A stretch of DNA of 64,000 bases. It comes from Nocardiopsis sp. CNT312. Lineage in GTDB: Bacteria > Actinomycetota > Actinomycetes > Streptosporangiales > Streptosporangiaceae. The stretch lies in NCBI RefSeq assembly GCF_000515115.1, contig NZ_KI911538.1, positions 76,803 through 140,802 on the forward strand. The letters are read 5' to 3'. The notes below the pieces were generated by a model, which was not told the DNA's origin, did not search any database, and saw only the letters and a list, made by a program, of their open reading frames with translations. The translations under genes were made by a program, and so were the position numbers. Positions 18,371 to 26,400 of the stretch are shown here, piece by piece. How positions within the stretch are numbered: the first letter of the stretch is position 1; every line of letters starts with the position of its first letter.

Positions 18371-20476
18371 GTGGCCGAACGGTCGGGCGGCACAGTCCGC
18401 CCAGAGACCGGGCGTACCTATCTGGGCTGGTGCCACGCAGTGCTCCTCCCGCACCCGGGCCCGCCCCCGCGTCGGCCGGTGCCCGACGGGTCCCTCGGCC
18501 TCAGCGAGGAGTGGATCGCTGGGGAGCGCGACAGCGAGGCCCGGATCAACCGGCCGCTGTACCTCTCCCTGACCGGCCTCGGCCTCCTCGCCGTGCTCTT
18601 CCTCCTGCTGTGGACACAGCGCGTCCTCCCCGCCAGCCTCGCCGTGGGCGGGGTCCTGGCCTGCACGGCCGTCGCCGCGCCCGTGGCGGTCGCCCTCGTG
18701 CAGAGCCGACACGTGGTCGCCGCGCGCCTGGCACGCGTCCGGGAGCAGCTGGAGACGGAGCGGGAGGAGCGCGAACGCGCCCTCCACGAACGCCAACGCG
18801 ACCACGCCCGCCTGTACACGCGGTGGCAGGCGGCCACGCGGGCCTACGAGGCCCAGCCGCGCTGGTACGGCGTCACGGTCCCCGACGACACCGGGGCCGT
18901 CGTGGTCGTGGGCGGAACGGACACGGGCTGGTCGGCCCTGCTCACCACCATCGGGGTGTCCCGGCTGAGGGAGGGCGGCGACCTCACCGTCGTGGACCTC
19001 ACCGGCCGGTCGGCCACCCGCGAACTGGTGCGCCTGGCCCGGCGGTGCGCCGTGGCACCCCGCCACTGGGTCCTCCCCGCCGACCTGCCCCGGATGACGC
19101 TCGGGACCAACCTCGACGCGGGCCAGCGCGCCCGCATCCTGTCGGCGGTCGCCGCCGCGTCCGGTTCGTCCCAGGCCGTCGACGCCGACGAGACCCTCCT
19201 GCTGCGCCTCCTGGAGGTGCTTGGGCCCCGAGCGGGCATCGTCGAACTGATCGGCGGGCTGCGGGCCCTGCTCACCCCGGCCGACGACACCGCCCACGAC
19301 GACCCCGCGCTCGCCCGGCTGTCCGCCGAGCAGCGCACGGGGGTACGCGAACGCTGCGCCGACACACCCGGGCTCCGGGAGCGCGCCTGGGCGCTGGAAC
19401 GCCGGCTCAGCCCCTTCGAATCGGTCGGTACCCGGGGGGAGGAGGCCGCCTACGCCCAGGTCAAGATCATCTCGACGGACCGGGCCTCCGGCGAGGCCGC
19501 GGCCCGGATGTACGGCACCTACGCGGTGGCTGCCCTGAGCGAACTCCTCGGCGACCCCGGCGGGACGCCCGCGCACGGGGTCCGCCAGGACGGGGGCAGG
19601 ACCCGCACCGTCGTGGTGTGCGGGGCCGAGACGCTCCCCGGCGCCGAGGTCGACCAGGTCCTGCGCGCCGCCTCGGCAGGCGGGGCCGAGGTGGTCCTCA
19701 TGTTCCGCACGGCGGTCCCCGAGGCCCTCGAACGCTTCTCCGACCCCGGCTGCCTGCCCGTGGTGATGCGCCAGTGCGAGGGGCCGGTGGAGGCGGTCGT
19801 GCGTGCCGTGGCCGCGGCCCCGGGCACGGCGCCCCACGGGCGGGCCCGGCTGGAGGTGCATCGCCTGAGCCAGGTCATCGGCGAGGCGCTGGGGGGAGAG
19901 GTGACCGAGCCCGAGGCCGGACCCGAGCCCGAGCCCGAGGCAGACGACCGCTTCTTCTCCGCCTCGCACACCGAGTCCGGCGCGATGATCCGCAACGCCG
20001 CCGCCGGGGTGTCCCCGCTCGACCTCGTCCGCCGTGTGAGATCGGCCACGTCGTGGGGCAGGGCGACCGCCCAGGCCGCGGAGATCGGCACCCCGTCGGG
20101 CACCGACGGCGGTGAGGAACCGCCGGTGACCACCCTCGGCCTGGACGCCACGTCGCTGCGGGGCCTGCCGTGCACCGCCGCGCTGGTCCTGGGGCGCCGC
20201 GGCCCTGTTCTCGCCGACACCAATCCGGGTATTCTCACCCTGTCCACGGCCACCCTGGCCACAGTGGACGACTCCCGCAGCGCCGGGGCGGCGGCCGAGG
20301 CCGCGCGCGCCGGCGGGGACCGTCCGCGGCGGACGGGCGGCGCGGTGGCCCATGGCGGCCCCGGCACAACGGCGGGACCCGCCGGGGGTTCCGGGCCGGA
20401 CGGTGGCGGCGGGGCGTCCGAGCCGGCCCCGCCCAACCTCGGTCCCCCGCCCGAGCGCCTCGACTGGCGGGTTTGA
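18371..20476 (+). CDS. Large membrane protein with FtsK/HerA-like domain and degenerate P-loop
   Basis: Protein of 701 residues. Two adjacent hydrophobic helices (about 58-110) are followed by a charged coiled-coil segment (REQLETEREERERALHERQ). A nucleotide-binding-like domain follows, whose opening VVVVGGTDTGWSALLTTIG occupies the place of a Walker A motif but lacks the GK[ST] residues. The C-terminal 60 residues are Gly/Pro/Ala-rich. The GTG at 18371 has AGGAGG 10 bases upstream; longer readings run through the terminator and were dropped. It resembles conserved actinobacterial membrane proteins of unknown role. Confidence 0.7.
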   Translation: MAERSGGTVRPETGRTYLGWCHAVLLPHPGPPPRRPVPDGSLGLSEEWIAGERDSEARINRPLYLSLTGLGLLAVLFLLLWTQRVLPASLAVGGVLACTAVAAPVAVALVQSRHVVAARLARVREQLETEREERERALHERQRDHARLYTRWQAATRAYEAQPRWYGVTVPDDTGAVVVVGGTDTGWSALLTTIGVSRLREGGDLTVVDLTGRSATRELVRLARRCAVAPRHWVLPADLPRMTLGTNLDAGQRARILSAVAAASGSSQAVDADETLLLRLLEVLGPRAGIVELIGGLRALLTPADDTAHDDPALARLSAEQRTGVRERCADTPGLRERAWALERRLSPFESVGTRGEEAAYAQVKIISTDRASGEAAARMYGTYAVAALSELLGDPGGTPAHGVRQDGGRTRTVVVCGAETLPGAEVDQVLRAASAGGAEVVLMFRTAVPEALERFSDPGCLPVVMRQCEGPVEAVVRAVAAAPGTAPHGRARLEVHRLSQVIGEALGGEVTEPEAGPEPEPEADDRFFSASHTESGAMIRNAAAGVSPLDLVRRVRSATSWGRATAQAAEIGTPSGTDGGEEPPVTTLGLDATSLRGLPCTAALVLGRRGPVLADTNPGILTLSTATLATVDDSRSAGAAAEAARAGGDRPRRTGGAVAHGGPGTTAGPAGGSGPDGGGGASEPAPPNLGPPPERLDWRV

Positions 20477-20559
20477 CCGAAAGTGGACCATAGGCTTGGT
20501 TCCACCGCCACCCACGGCCGCCGCGCGCGGACGCGGTGATCCAGCGACCTGGAGTATGC

Positions 20560-21816
20560 ATGAGCGAGCTTCCCCTACGCGCCCAGTTGGCATCGGTACT
20601 GGGTAGGAGCGCGGCCAGCCTGTCGCGCGCGACCGGTCGCGGAGACGGGTCGGTGATCGGCGGGAGGATCGCGCTCAAGGTCGAACCCGACCTGCTCTCC
20701 AAACTCGCCCGTGGCCGCCGCCTGGCCCTGGTCAGCGCCACCAACGGCAAGACCACCACCACCAAGCTCATCTCGCAGGCCCTGCGCGAGCTCGGCGAGG
20801 TCGCCACCAACGAGTTCGGCGCGAACATGCCCACCGGGCACATCACCGCCCTGTCCAACCACGCCGAGGCGGTCAACGGCGTCCTGGAGGTGGACGAGAA
20901 GTACCTCCCGCAGGTCCTGCTCGCCACCCAGCCCGCGTTCGTGGTGCTGATGAACCTGAGCCGCGACCAGATGGACCGCGCCTCGGAGATCAACCTGCTC
21001 GCCAAGAAGTGGCGCACCGCCCTCGGCCGCAGCAGCACGCACGTCGTCGCCAACGCCGACGACCCCCTCGTCGCCTGGGCGGGGCTGGGCGCCCCGAACG
21101 CCACCTGGGTGTCCGCGGGGCAGCGCTGGAAGGAGGACTCCTGGTGCTGCCCCGAGTGCGGGGGCCACCTCAAGCGCGAGGTCGACCCGTACTGGGAGTG
21201 CCCCGAGTGCGGCCTGGCCCGCCCCCGCACCACCTGGGCGGTGGACAACGACTCCGACACGCTCGTCACCCCCGACGAACAGCGCATCAAGCTGCGGCTC
21301 AACCTGCCCGGCGACGCCAACCGGGCCAACGCCGTCATCGCCGCCGCCACCGCCGCGGGGTACGGCATCCACCCCGAGCGCACCGTGCAGCGGCTGCGCG
21401 AGATCACCTCCGTCGCCGGCCGCTACACCTCCGTGGTCACCATGGGAGTGGAGGTACGGCTCCTGTTGGCCAAGAACCCGGCCGGGTGGCTGGAGTCCTT
21501 CGCGGTCCTGGACCCGCCGCGGGTCCCGGTGATCCTGTCCGTCAACGCCCAGATCCCCGACGGCAAGGACACGTCCTGGCTGTGGGACGTGGACTACTCC
21601 GTGCTGCGCGGCCGCCGCGTGTTCGTCATGGGCGAGCGCCGCACCGACCTGGCGCTGCGGCTGGAGACCGACGGGGTGGACTTCGAGACCGCCGACCGTG
21701 TCGACGAGGTCCTGGGCCGCCTCAAGGCCGAGCAGCCCGGCATCACCAAGGTCGACGTCATCGCCAACTACACCGCCTTCCAGCAGATCCGCACGGCGTA
21801 CGGCCGCGTCCAGTAG
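20560..21816 (+). CDS. murT: Lipid II isoglutaminyl synthase, MurT subunit
   Basis: Protein of 418 residues, a Mur-ligase homologue. The P-loop is SATNGKTTTTKL; NLSRDQMDR is the conserved central motif; the zinc ribbon is CCPECGGHLKREVD plus WECPECGLARP; the C-terminal part is the DUF1727 domain. With GatD it amidates the D-glutamate of lipid II. It starts at an ATG with GGAG 5 bases upstream, and gatD begins 12 bases after its stop. Confidence 0.95.
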   Translation: MSELPLRAQLASVLGRSAASLSRATGRGDGSVIGGRIALKVEPDLLSKLARGRRLALVSATNGKTTTTKLISQALRELGEVATNEFGANMPTGHITALSNHAEAVNGVLEVDEKYLPQVLLATQPAFVVLMNLSRDQMDRASEINLLAKKWRTALGRSSTHVVANADDPLVAWAGLGAPNATWVSAGQRWKEDSWCCPECGGHLKREVDPYWECPECGLARPRTTWAVDNDSDTLVTPDEQRIKLRLNLPGDANRANAVIAAATAAGYGIHPERTVQRLREITSVAGRYTSVVTMGVEVRLLLAKNPAGWLESFAVLDPPRVPVILSVNAQIPDGKDTSWLWDVDYSVLRGRRVFVMGERRTDLALRLETDGVDFETADRVDEVLGRLKAEQPGITKVDVIANYTAFQQIRTAYGRVQ

Positions 21817-21828
21817 GGGAGACAGACC

Positions 21829-22542
21829 ATGACCGACACCAGCAGCACCCTGCGGATCGTGTGGATCTACCCCGACCTGCTGAGCACCTACGGCGACCAG
21901 GGCAACGCCCTCATCCTGCGCCGCCGCGCCGAACTGCGCGGCATCGCCACCGAGATCGTGCACGTCCACTCCAGCGACCCGGTGCCCGAACAGGGCGACA
22001 TCTACCTGCTGGGCGGCGGAGAGGACCGCCCGCAGATCCTCGCCGCCGAGCGCCTGCGCGCCGACGGCGGCCTGGCCCGCGCCGCCGCCCGCGGCGGCTG
22101 CGTCTTCGCGGTGTGCGCCGGGTACCAGATCATCGGGGAGACCTACGGCGACGACGAGGCCAACCCCCTGCCGGGCGTGGGCATCCTCGACATCCGCAGT
22201 GGACGCGGCCAGACCCGCGCGGTCGGCGAGATCGTCGCCGACGTCGATCCGGCACTGGGCGTGGGACGCATCACCGGGTTCGAGAACCACCAGGGCCGCA
22301 CGGAGATCGGCCCCTCCGCGCGCCCGCTGTCCACCACGGTGCGCGGCATCGGCAACGACGACCGCACCGAGGGCGCCTACCAGGGCCAGGTGCTGGGCAC
22401 CTACATGCACGGCCCGGCGCTGCCCCGCAACCCGGCACTGGCCGACCTGCTGCTGCGCTGGCGCGTGGGCCAGCTCCCCCCGCTCGACCCCTCCTGGGGC
22501 GAGCGCCTGCACGAGGAGCGCCTCGCCGCCGCGTTGAGCTGA
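21829..22542 (+). CDS. gatD: Lipid II isoglutaminyl synthase, glutaminase subunit GatD
   Basis: Protein of 237 residues of the CobB/CobQ-like class-I glutaminase family. The nucleophile is in FAVCAGYQIIGE (Cys96) and the catalytic histidine in GTYMHGP. TYGDQGNALIL near the N-terminus is diagnostic of GatD. It supplies ammonia to MurT. The pair forms a two-gene operon and ends just before a region of decayed genes. Confidence 0.95.
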   Translation: MTDTSSTLRIVWIYPDLLSTYGDQGNALILRRRAELRGIATEIVHVHSSDPVPEQGDIYLLGGGEDRPQILAAERLRADGGLARAAARGGCVFAVCAGYQIIGETYGDDEANPLPGVGILDIRSGRGQTRAVGEIVADVDPALGVGRITGFENHQGRTEIGPSARPLSTTVRGIGNDDRTEGAYQGQVLGTYMHGPALPRNPALADLLLRWRVGQLPPLDPSWGERLHEERLAAALS

Positions 22543-22619
22543 CGCACACCGGGGGTCCCGCCCACGCGGGCCCCCGGGCACGGCTCCGGCGGCCTGGTGG
22601 TCGCCGTTCTCAGCGGGGT

Positions 22620-22790
22620 GCTCTCGGCCACCGCTGTTCTGGAAAGGTCCAGCGTGACGTTCAGAGGCCCCTGGGACACGGTCGGGTGCGGTTCGCCCCC
22701 GATAGCGCTGATGTGGGAGCGCAGGAGATCCAGGCCGTTGGTCTGGCCGTGCTCGATCTGGGAGACGCGGGCCCGGCTGATGCCCATGGC
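22620..22790 (-). pseudogene. HTH antitoxin remnant (HigA-like)
   Basis: The frame read from 22790 gives AMGISRARVSQIEHGQ, the second half of an Xre-type helix-turn-helix, then LLRSHISAIGG, the helix usual in HigA antitoxins. The first half of the domain is absent, and the frame runs on into gatD without a stop of its own. It directly abuts the toxin remnant in another frame, so a deletion appears to have removed the toxin C-terminus and the antitoxin N-terminus. Confidence 0.65.
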
Positions 22791-22794
22791 CTGT

Positions 22795-22958
22795 GTCTTT
22801 GATCTTGTCGGCCAAGGGTCGCCTCAGGTCGGGTCCGCGTGGCTCCGGTCGAGCGAAGGCTGCTTCGAGTTGCACGGCGGTCACTGGGTCGTCGGCCCGG
22901 AGCTTGAGGTACCAGTCCCTGACCGGCCCACCGGACCCAGCATGATGATCTCCCACAT
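22795..22958 (-). pseudogene. Toxin remnant (HigB/RelE-like), frameshifted and truncated
   Basis: From an ATG at 22958 the frame gives MWEIIMLGPV and then shifts; a second frame continues VRDWYLKLRADDPVT and GPDLRRPLADKIKD, the typical first half of an actinobacterial HigB-type toxin. The shift lies in two adjacent near-copies of eight bases (GGTCCGGT, GGGCCGGT); removing one copy rejoins the frames exactly. The C-terminal half with the catalytic residues is missing. Confidence 0.65.
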
Positions 22959-22976
22959 ACGGAAGAACATCATGCT
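22939..22976 (-). promoter_or_regulatory. 9-bp inverted repeat at the start of the HigBA remnant
   Basis: AGCATGATG (22939-22947) and CATCATGCT (22968-22976) are perfect reverse complements 20 bases apart, flanking the old toxin start codon. This is the position of an autoregulatory operator in toxin-antitoxin units and is probably a relic. Confidence 0.4.
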
Positions 22977-23069
22977 TCTCTTATGTCCCATGTCGCGGAA
23001 CGCGATGACTTGGGGCGTACACGCCGATGACCCCGTCAGGCGGGGCCGTCGATCGTCGCCCAGGCGGCT

Positions 23070-24098
23070 CTAGCGGGGGCGGCGGCGCAGGTCGATCTGG
23101 GCGTTGGCGCCGGTGTCGGGGTCCACGACGACCTCCTGGCCCGCGGCGATCCCGTCGGCGGTGAGGTCGGCGTCCACGGGCACGGCGCGCTTGACCAGCC
23201 CCAGCGCGATCGGGCCCAGCTCGTGGTGGCGGGCCGACGATCCCACGCGCCCCACGGTCCGTCCGCCGAACTCCACGGCAGATCCCGCCTCCGGCAGGCG
23301 TTCGACGGTCCCGTCCAGGTGCAGCATGACCAGGCGGCGCGGCGGGCGGCCCAGGTTGTGCACGCGCGCGACCGTCTCCTGCCCCGGGTAGCAGCCCTTC
23401 TCCAGGTGCACGGCGCGGCCCACCCAGTCCACCTCGTGCGGGATGGTGCGCTCGTCGGTGTCCAGTCCGGGACGGACCCGGTGCCCGGCGATCCGGTGCG
23501 CCTCGTAGGCCCACAGGCCCGCCGGGGACGCGCCCGCCTCCGTCAGCGCCTCCGCGGCCTCCAGCAGGCGCTCCGAGGGCACGAACAGGTCGCTTTCGTC
23601 CTCCGCCGCGCGGACGGGCACGCCCCCGATCCGCTCGACGGCCGCAGCCAGGGCCTTGTCGCGCTCCGGGCCGAGCACGGTCAGCACCGACCGGGACCCG
23701 CTCAGGTCCGCCACCTCGACCCGCAGCATGAACCGCATCGAGTCCAGGAACGCCGCCAGCGCGGGCCCGTCCCCGGGTTCGGTGTGGATCCACACGGCCT
23801 CCCCGTCGTCCACCAGGGACAGGTGGTGCCTCAGGTGGCCGCGGGTGTCCAGGACCAGCGCCTCCGTGCCCGCACCCGGCGCCAGGCCGAGGGTGAGCTG
23901 GCTCGTCAGGTCGTTGAGCCACCCCAGCCGGTCCGGGCCGCCCACCCGGACCACCCCTCGGTTGCTCCGGTCGACCCACGCGCCCGAGCGTTCGATGGCA
24001 CGGCCCTCGTGGGCGGGTCGGCCGTAGTGCGCGGCCACGCCCGCGTCGGTCGACTCGGCGCTCACGGCACCCGGTGTGGTCAGCAGCGGCGATGTCAT
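23070..24098 (-). CDS. ygfZ: Folate-binding protein YgfZ (iron-sulfur cluster maintenance)
   Basis: Protein of 342 residues of the aminomethyltransferase-like fold. The family motif KGCYPGQE is present, with the essential cysteine. The N-terminal part DRSNRGVVRVGGPDRLGWLNDLTSQ and the terminal beta barrel fit YgfZ. It uses tetrahydrofolate to help repair or assemble certain Fe-S enzymes. The gene is divergent from the short 24.2-kb element. Confidence 0.93.
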   Translation of the reverse strand: MTSPLLTTPGAVSAESTDAGVAAHYGRPAHEGRAIERSGAWVDRSNRGVVRVGGPDRLGWLNDLTSQLTLGLAPGAGTEALVLDTRGHLRHHLSLVDDGEAVWIHTEPGDGPALAAFLDSMRFMLRVEVADLSGSRSVLTVLGPERDKALAAAVERIGGVPVRAAEDESDLFVPSERLLEAAEALTEAGASPAGLWAYEAHRIAGHRVRPGLDTDERTIPHEVDWVGRAVHLEKGCYPGQETVARVHNLGRPPRRLVMLHLDGTVERLPEAGSAVEFGGRTVGRVGSSARHHELGPIALGLVKRAVPVDADLTADGIAAGQEVVVDPDTGANAQIDLRRRPR

Positions 24099-24217
24099 AC
24101 AGCCGAGCGTATCCGCACCGCGCGTCCTACCGGAAAACCCGTCCCTGAGCTGGTGTTACGCACCACGGAAAAACATTTGCCCCAGTGGCATCCAGGCGCA
24201 TACCTTCGAGGCACGCA

Positions 24218-24233
24218 AGAAAGGAGGTGGTCC
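24218..24233 (+). promoter_or_regulatory. 16-base complement of the 16S rRNA 3' end (extreme ribosome site)
   Basis: AGAAAGGAGGTGGTCC matches AGAAAGGAGGTGATCC, the exact complement of the actinobacterial 16S 3' tail, at 15 of 16 positions, and the one difference allows a G-U pair. This is far longer than any other ribosome site in the window and precedes only a 12-codon frame, so it may capture or stall ribosomes. Confidence 0.7.
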
Positions 24234-24238
24234 GAGGA

Positions 24239-24277
24239 ATGAGTGACTCTAGGACTGGCGAGGTGGCCGTCCGCTAG
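24239..24277 (+). CDS. Very short ORF behind an extreme ribosome site
   Basis: ATG at 24239 opens a 12-codon frame (MSDSRTGEVAVR) ending in TAG. A GTG at 24185 in the same frame would give 30 residues. The ATG is 5 bases after the 16-base anti-16S match. The stretch is unusually AT-rich upstream (GGAAAAACATTT). I recall similar short sequences near nitrobindin-like genes in other actinobacteria but cannot confirm this. It may encode a regulatory peptide or be non-coding. Confidence 0.45.
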   Translation: MSDSRTGEVAVR

Positions 24278-24330
24278 GGCGACCCGCGCGTTCGCGCGAC
24301 GTCGTTCGCAGCGAATCCCAGACGGACACC

Positions 24331-24395
24331 CGGATCCCGGGCCGCCGGAGCTCGTCCGACCGGCCCCGCCTCGGCGGGAGAGGGCCCGGGATCCG
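24331..24395. terminator. Long inverted repeat with inner stems (bidirectional terminator or structured RNA)
   Basis: CGGATCCCGGGCC (24331-24343) pairs perfectly with GGCCCGGGATCCG (24383-24395). Inside are two smaller stems, GCCGG/CCGGC (24344-24348 / 24360-24364) and CCGC/GCGG (24366-24369 / 24374-24377), making a three-way-junction shape. It separates the short ORF from the convergent nitrobindin-like gene, so termination in both directions is the simplest role. Confidence 0.6.
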
Positions 24396-24449
24396 CTTCT
24401 GCAACCGAGCCCCGGTGAGGACGCCCTCCGCGCGGTCCCCGGCCCCGCG

Positions 24450-24995
24450 TCAGCCCTTGTCGGCGCGCTTGAGCTGGGCGGACATGTACGGGCGCAGCTT
24501 GTGGCCGCGTGCGGCCAGGTCCCACGCGTACCCCAGGGTCTCCCGGTCGTCGCCGAACAGGCCGTACAGCCGGTGCGAGGCCTTCACGTCGATCCCGGTC
24601 TCGGTGTGCACCACCGCGTCGGTGTGCATCTCCACGCGGTGCGCGAACACGTTGCCCAGGTACACCTCGGTGAACCCCTCGGGGTGGGCGTACAGCGCCT
24701 CCAGATGGACGATCTCGGACCCCTCCTCGGGGACCTCGGCGTCGCTGGCGGGCTCGGGCCGGGCACGCCAGTAGCCGTACTCCTCGGTGACCAGCTCCCC
24801 CCGGGCCCCGTCGGAGCCCATCCGCCAGGCCCGGCTGGAGAAGGTCAGGTACGGCGGTCCTGCGGCGGGGGCGAACTCCAGCTCCTGCTCGAAGCGGAAC
24901 TCCTCCTCGTCGGCGTACCCGGCGACACCGGCGCCTTCCCAGCGGCCGAACAGGAAGGACAGTCTCGCCAGATCGGGGTGCACATCAGCGTCCAT
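24450..24995 (-). CDS. Nitrobindin-like FABP-family protein (DUF1794)
   Basis: Protein of 181 residues forming a ten-strand barrel. LFGRWEGAG is the GxWxGxG signature of nitrobindins, and a region near the C-terminus (YMSAQLKRA) is also typical. Characterised relatives bind ferric haem and isomerise peroxynitrite. The ATG at 24995 aligns with the family; longer readings add only low-complexity residues. It diverges from the GIDE-type gene with 208 bases between. Confidence 0.88.
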   Translation of the reverse strand: MDADVHPDLARLSFLFGRWEGAGVAGYADEEEFRFEQELEFAPAAGPPYLTFSSRAWRMGSDGARGELVTEEYGYWRARPEPASDAEVPEEGSEIVHLEALYAHPEGFTEVYLGNVFAHRVEMHTDAVVHTETGIDVKASHRLYGLFGDDRETLGYAWDLAARGHKLRPYMSAQLKRADKG

Positions 24996-25203
24996 GACCC
25001 CGTAGCGTAGCCGCGTTCGGAGAGTGGGCGGGACCGGCCGCACCTGACCTGGGTGATCACCCGCGGGCCCGGGTCCGGTCATACCCAATTGGCCCCGCTT
25101 TCGCGGAGAACTGGTAAAGATTGTCAACGAAGCGGTGCGGCCACGGGGTGTGTCGAGCCCACCGCCGGGCTCGACCTCCACGGACTGGGACAAGGGGCAT
25201 TCT

Positions 25204-25977
25204 GTGTTACTGCTGATCGGTTCGGTGCTGCTCGTCGCCGCAGCGGTCCTGGTTCCGCTCACGGTCGTCGCGTTGCGGCGCTGGTCCCGTCAGCGCGGTC
25301 TCACACTCCTGCGCCCTGCCGTGCTCGCGGCCCGGGAGGGCAGCCGCGTGACCCTCACCGGTGTGGCCGCACCCGGCCCCGCGGGCCCGATCGAGTCCAA
25401 CCTGGCGGGCCTGGAGTGCGTCTGGCACGGCCACGAGGTCCTGCGCCACTACTGGCCCCTCGCCTCCGGACAGGCGGAGGGCACGGTCCGCGAGCGCGCC
25501 TGCGACTCCATCGCCGACCACGGCTCCGAGGAACTGTTCGGCCTGGTGGCCGCAGGCATGCCTCAGACCTCCGACCGCGTCTTCGTCGATCCCTCCGGCA
25601 GCGACCCCCGCGGCGCCGAGCTCTGCCTCAAGCGCGTCGTGGGACGCCCCCAGCGGGGCGGGACCGCCTCCTCCGACGATCTCCTGTCCCGGGTGCGCGG
25701 CCGGATCTCCGGTGTCTTCCGCGGCGAGACCATCGAGTTCGAGTACCGCGAATGGGTCATCCGCCCGGGCGAGCGGGTGCGTGTCAGCGGCGAGGTCCGC
25801 AAGCGCGACGGCCACGTCGTGCTCGTGGCCCCCGACGGCGGTGCGGTCACCATCGAGCGCGGAGCGGAGGACCGGCCCGTGCACGCCTCCCCCCGGCGCC
25901 GGGAGGCCCTGGTGCTCTGCGCGGCCCTGGCGTTCTGCGCGATCGCGGGGGCCCTGCTGGTCGCGGCCGGGCTCTGA
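25204..25977 (+). CDS. GIDE-type membrane protein with a TTA second codon
   Basis: Protein of 257 residues with a helix at each end (residues 2-22 and about 236-256) and between them a domain like the GIDE region of the mitochondrial ligase MUL1: GLECVWHGHEVLRHYW, then FEYREWVIRPGERVRVSGEV. Bacterial members are uncharacterised. The GTG at 25204 has AAGGGG 9 bases upstream. The second codon is TTA, the rarest leucine codon in such genomes and in Streptomyces read only by the bldA tRNA, so translation may be developmentally gated. Confidence 0.75.
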   Translation: MLLLIGSVLLVAAAVLVPLTVVALRRWSRQRGLTLLRPAVLAAREGSRVTLTGVAAPGPAGPIESNLAGLECVWHGHEVLRHYWPLASGQAEGTVRERACDSIADHGSEELFGLVAAGMPQTSDRVFVDPSGSDPRGAELCLKRVVGRPQRGGTASSDDLLSRVRGRISGVFRGETIEFEYREWVIRPGERVRVSGEVRKRDGHVVLVAPDGGAVTIERGAEDRPVHASPRRREALVLCAALAFCAIAGALLVAAGL

Positions 25978-25991
25978 GTAGGCTGGCAGCC

Positions 25992-26354
25992 ATGGCTCGT
26001 TCGATGGTGATCAAGGTCACGGCCGGGGGCGACGACCCCGAGCGGTGCAACCAGGCGTTCACGGTGGCGGCGGCCGCACTGGCCTCCGGGGTCGGGGTAT
26101 CGCTGTGGCTGACCGGTGAGGCCGCCTGGTTCGCCGTTCCCGGGCGCGCCGAGGGCTTCGCACTCCCGCACGCCGCGCCCCTGGCCGACCTGCTGGGTGC
26201 GGTCCTCGCCGCAGGGCGGGTGACAGTGTGCACGCAGTGCGCCGCCCGCCGGGACCTGGAGCAGGGCGACCTCCTGGGCGGGGTGCGCATCGCGGGTGCG
26301 CCCACGTTCGTGGAGGAGGCCCTCGCCGAGGGCGTCCAGGCCCTGGTGTACTGA
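25992..26354 (+). CDS. DsrE-family sulfur-relay-like protein
   Basis: Protein of 120 residues with the DsrE fold: IKVTAGGDDPERCNQAF at the start and cysteines in VTVCTQCAARR, where DsrE/TusD proteins carry persulfide. The ATG at 25992 is 14 bases after the GIDE-type stop, so the two are probably one operon. Function in sulfur transfer is inferred only from family. Confidence 0.85.
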   Translation: MARSMVIKVTAGGDDPERCNQAFTVAAAALASGVGVSLWLTGEAAWFAVPGRAEGFALPHAAPLADLLGAVLAAGRVTVCTQCAARRDLEQGDLLGGVRIAGAPTFVEEALAEGVQALVY

Positions 26355-26381
26355 CCGCCCGCGCCGTGGCGGCGCGGGCGG
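26355..26381. terminator. Bidirectional terminator between dsrE-like gene and gpmA
   Basis: CCGCCCGCGCC pairs perfectly with GGCGCGGGCGG around the loop GTGGC, directly after the DsrE stop and 20 bases from the gpmA stop on the other strand. Confidence 0.8.
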
Positions 26382-26400
26382 CGGCCGACGTGGGAGGGGC

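Noticed and set aside
20575-22620. Long minus-strand frame opposite murT/gatD
   Set aside because: Only its first about 50 codons (toxin remnant) resemble a protein; the rest mirrors the two plus-strand genes.
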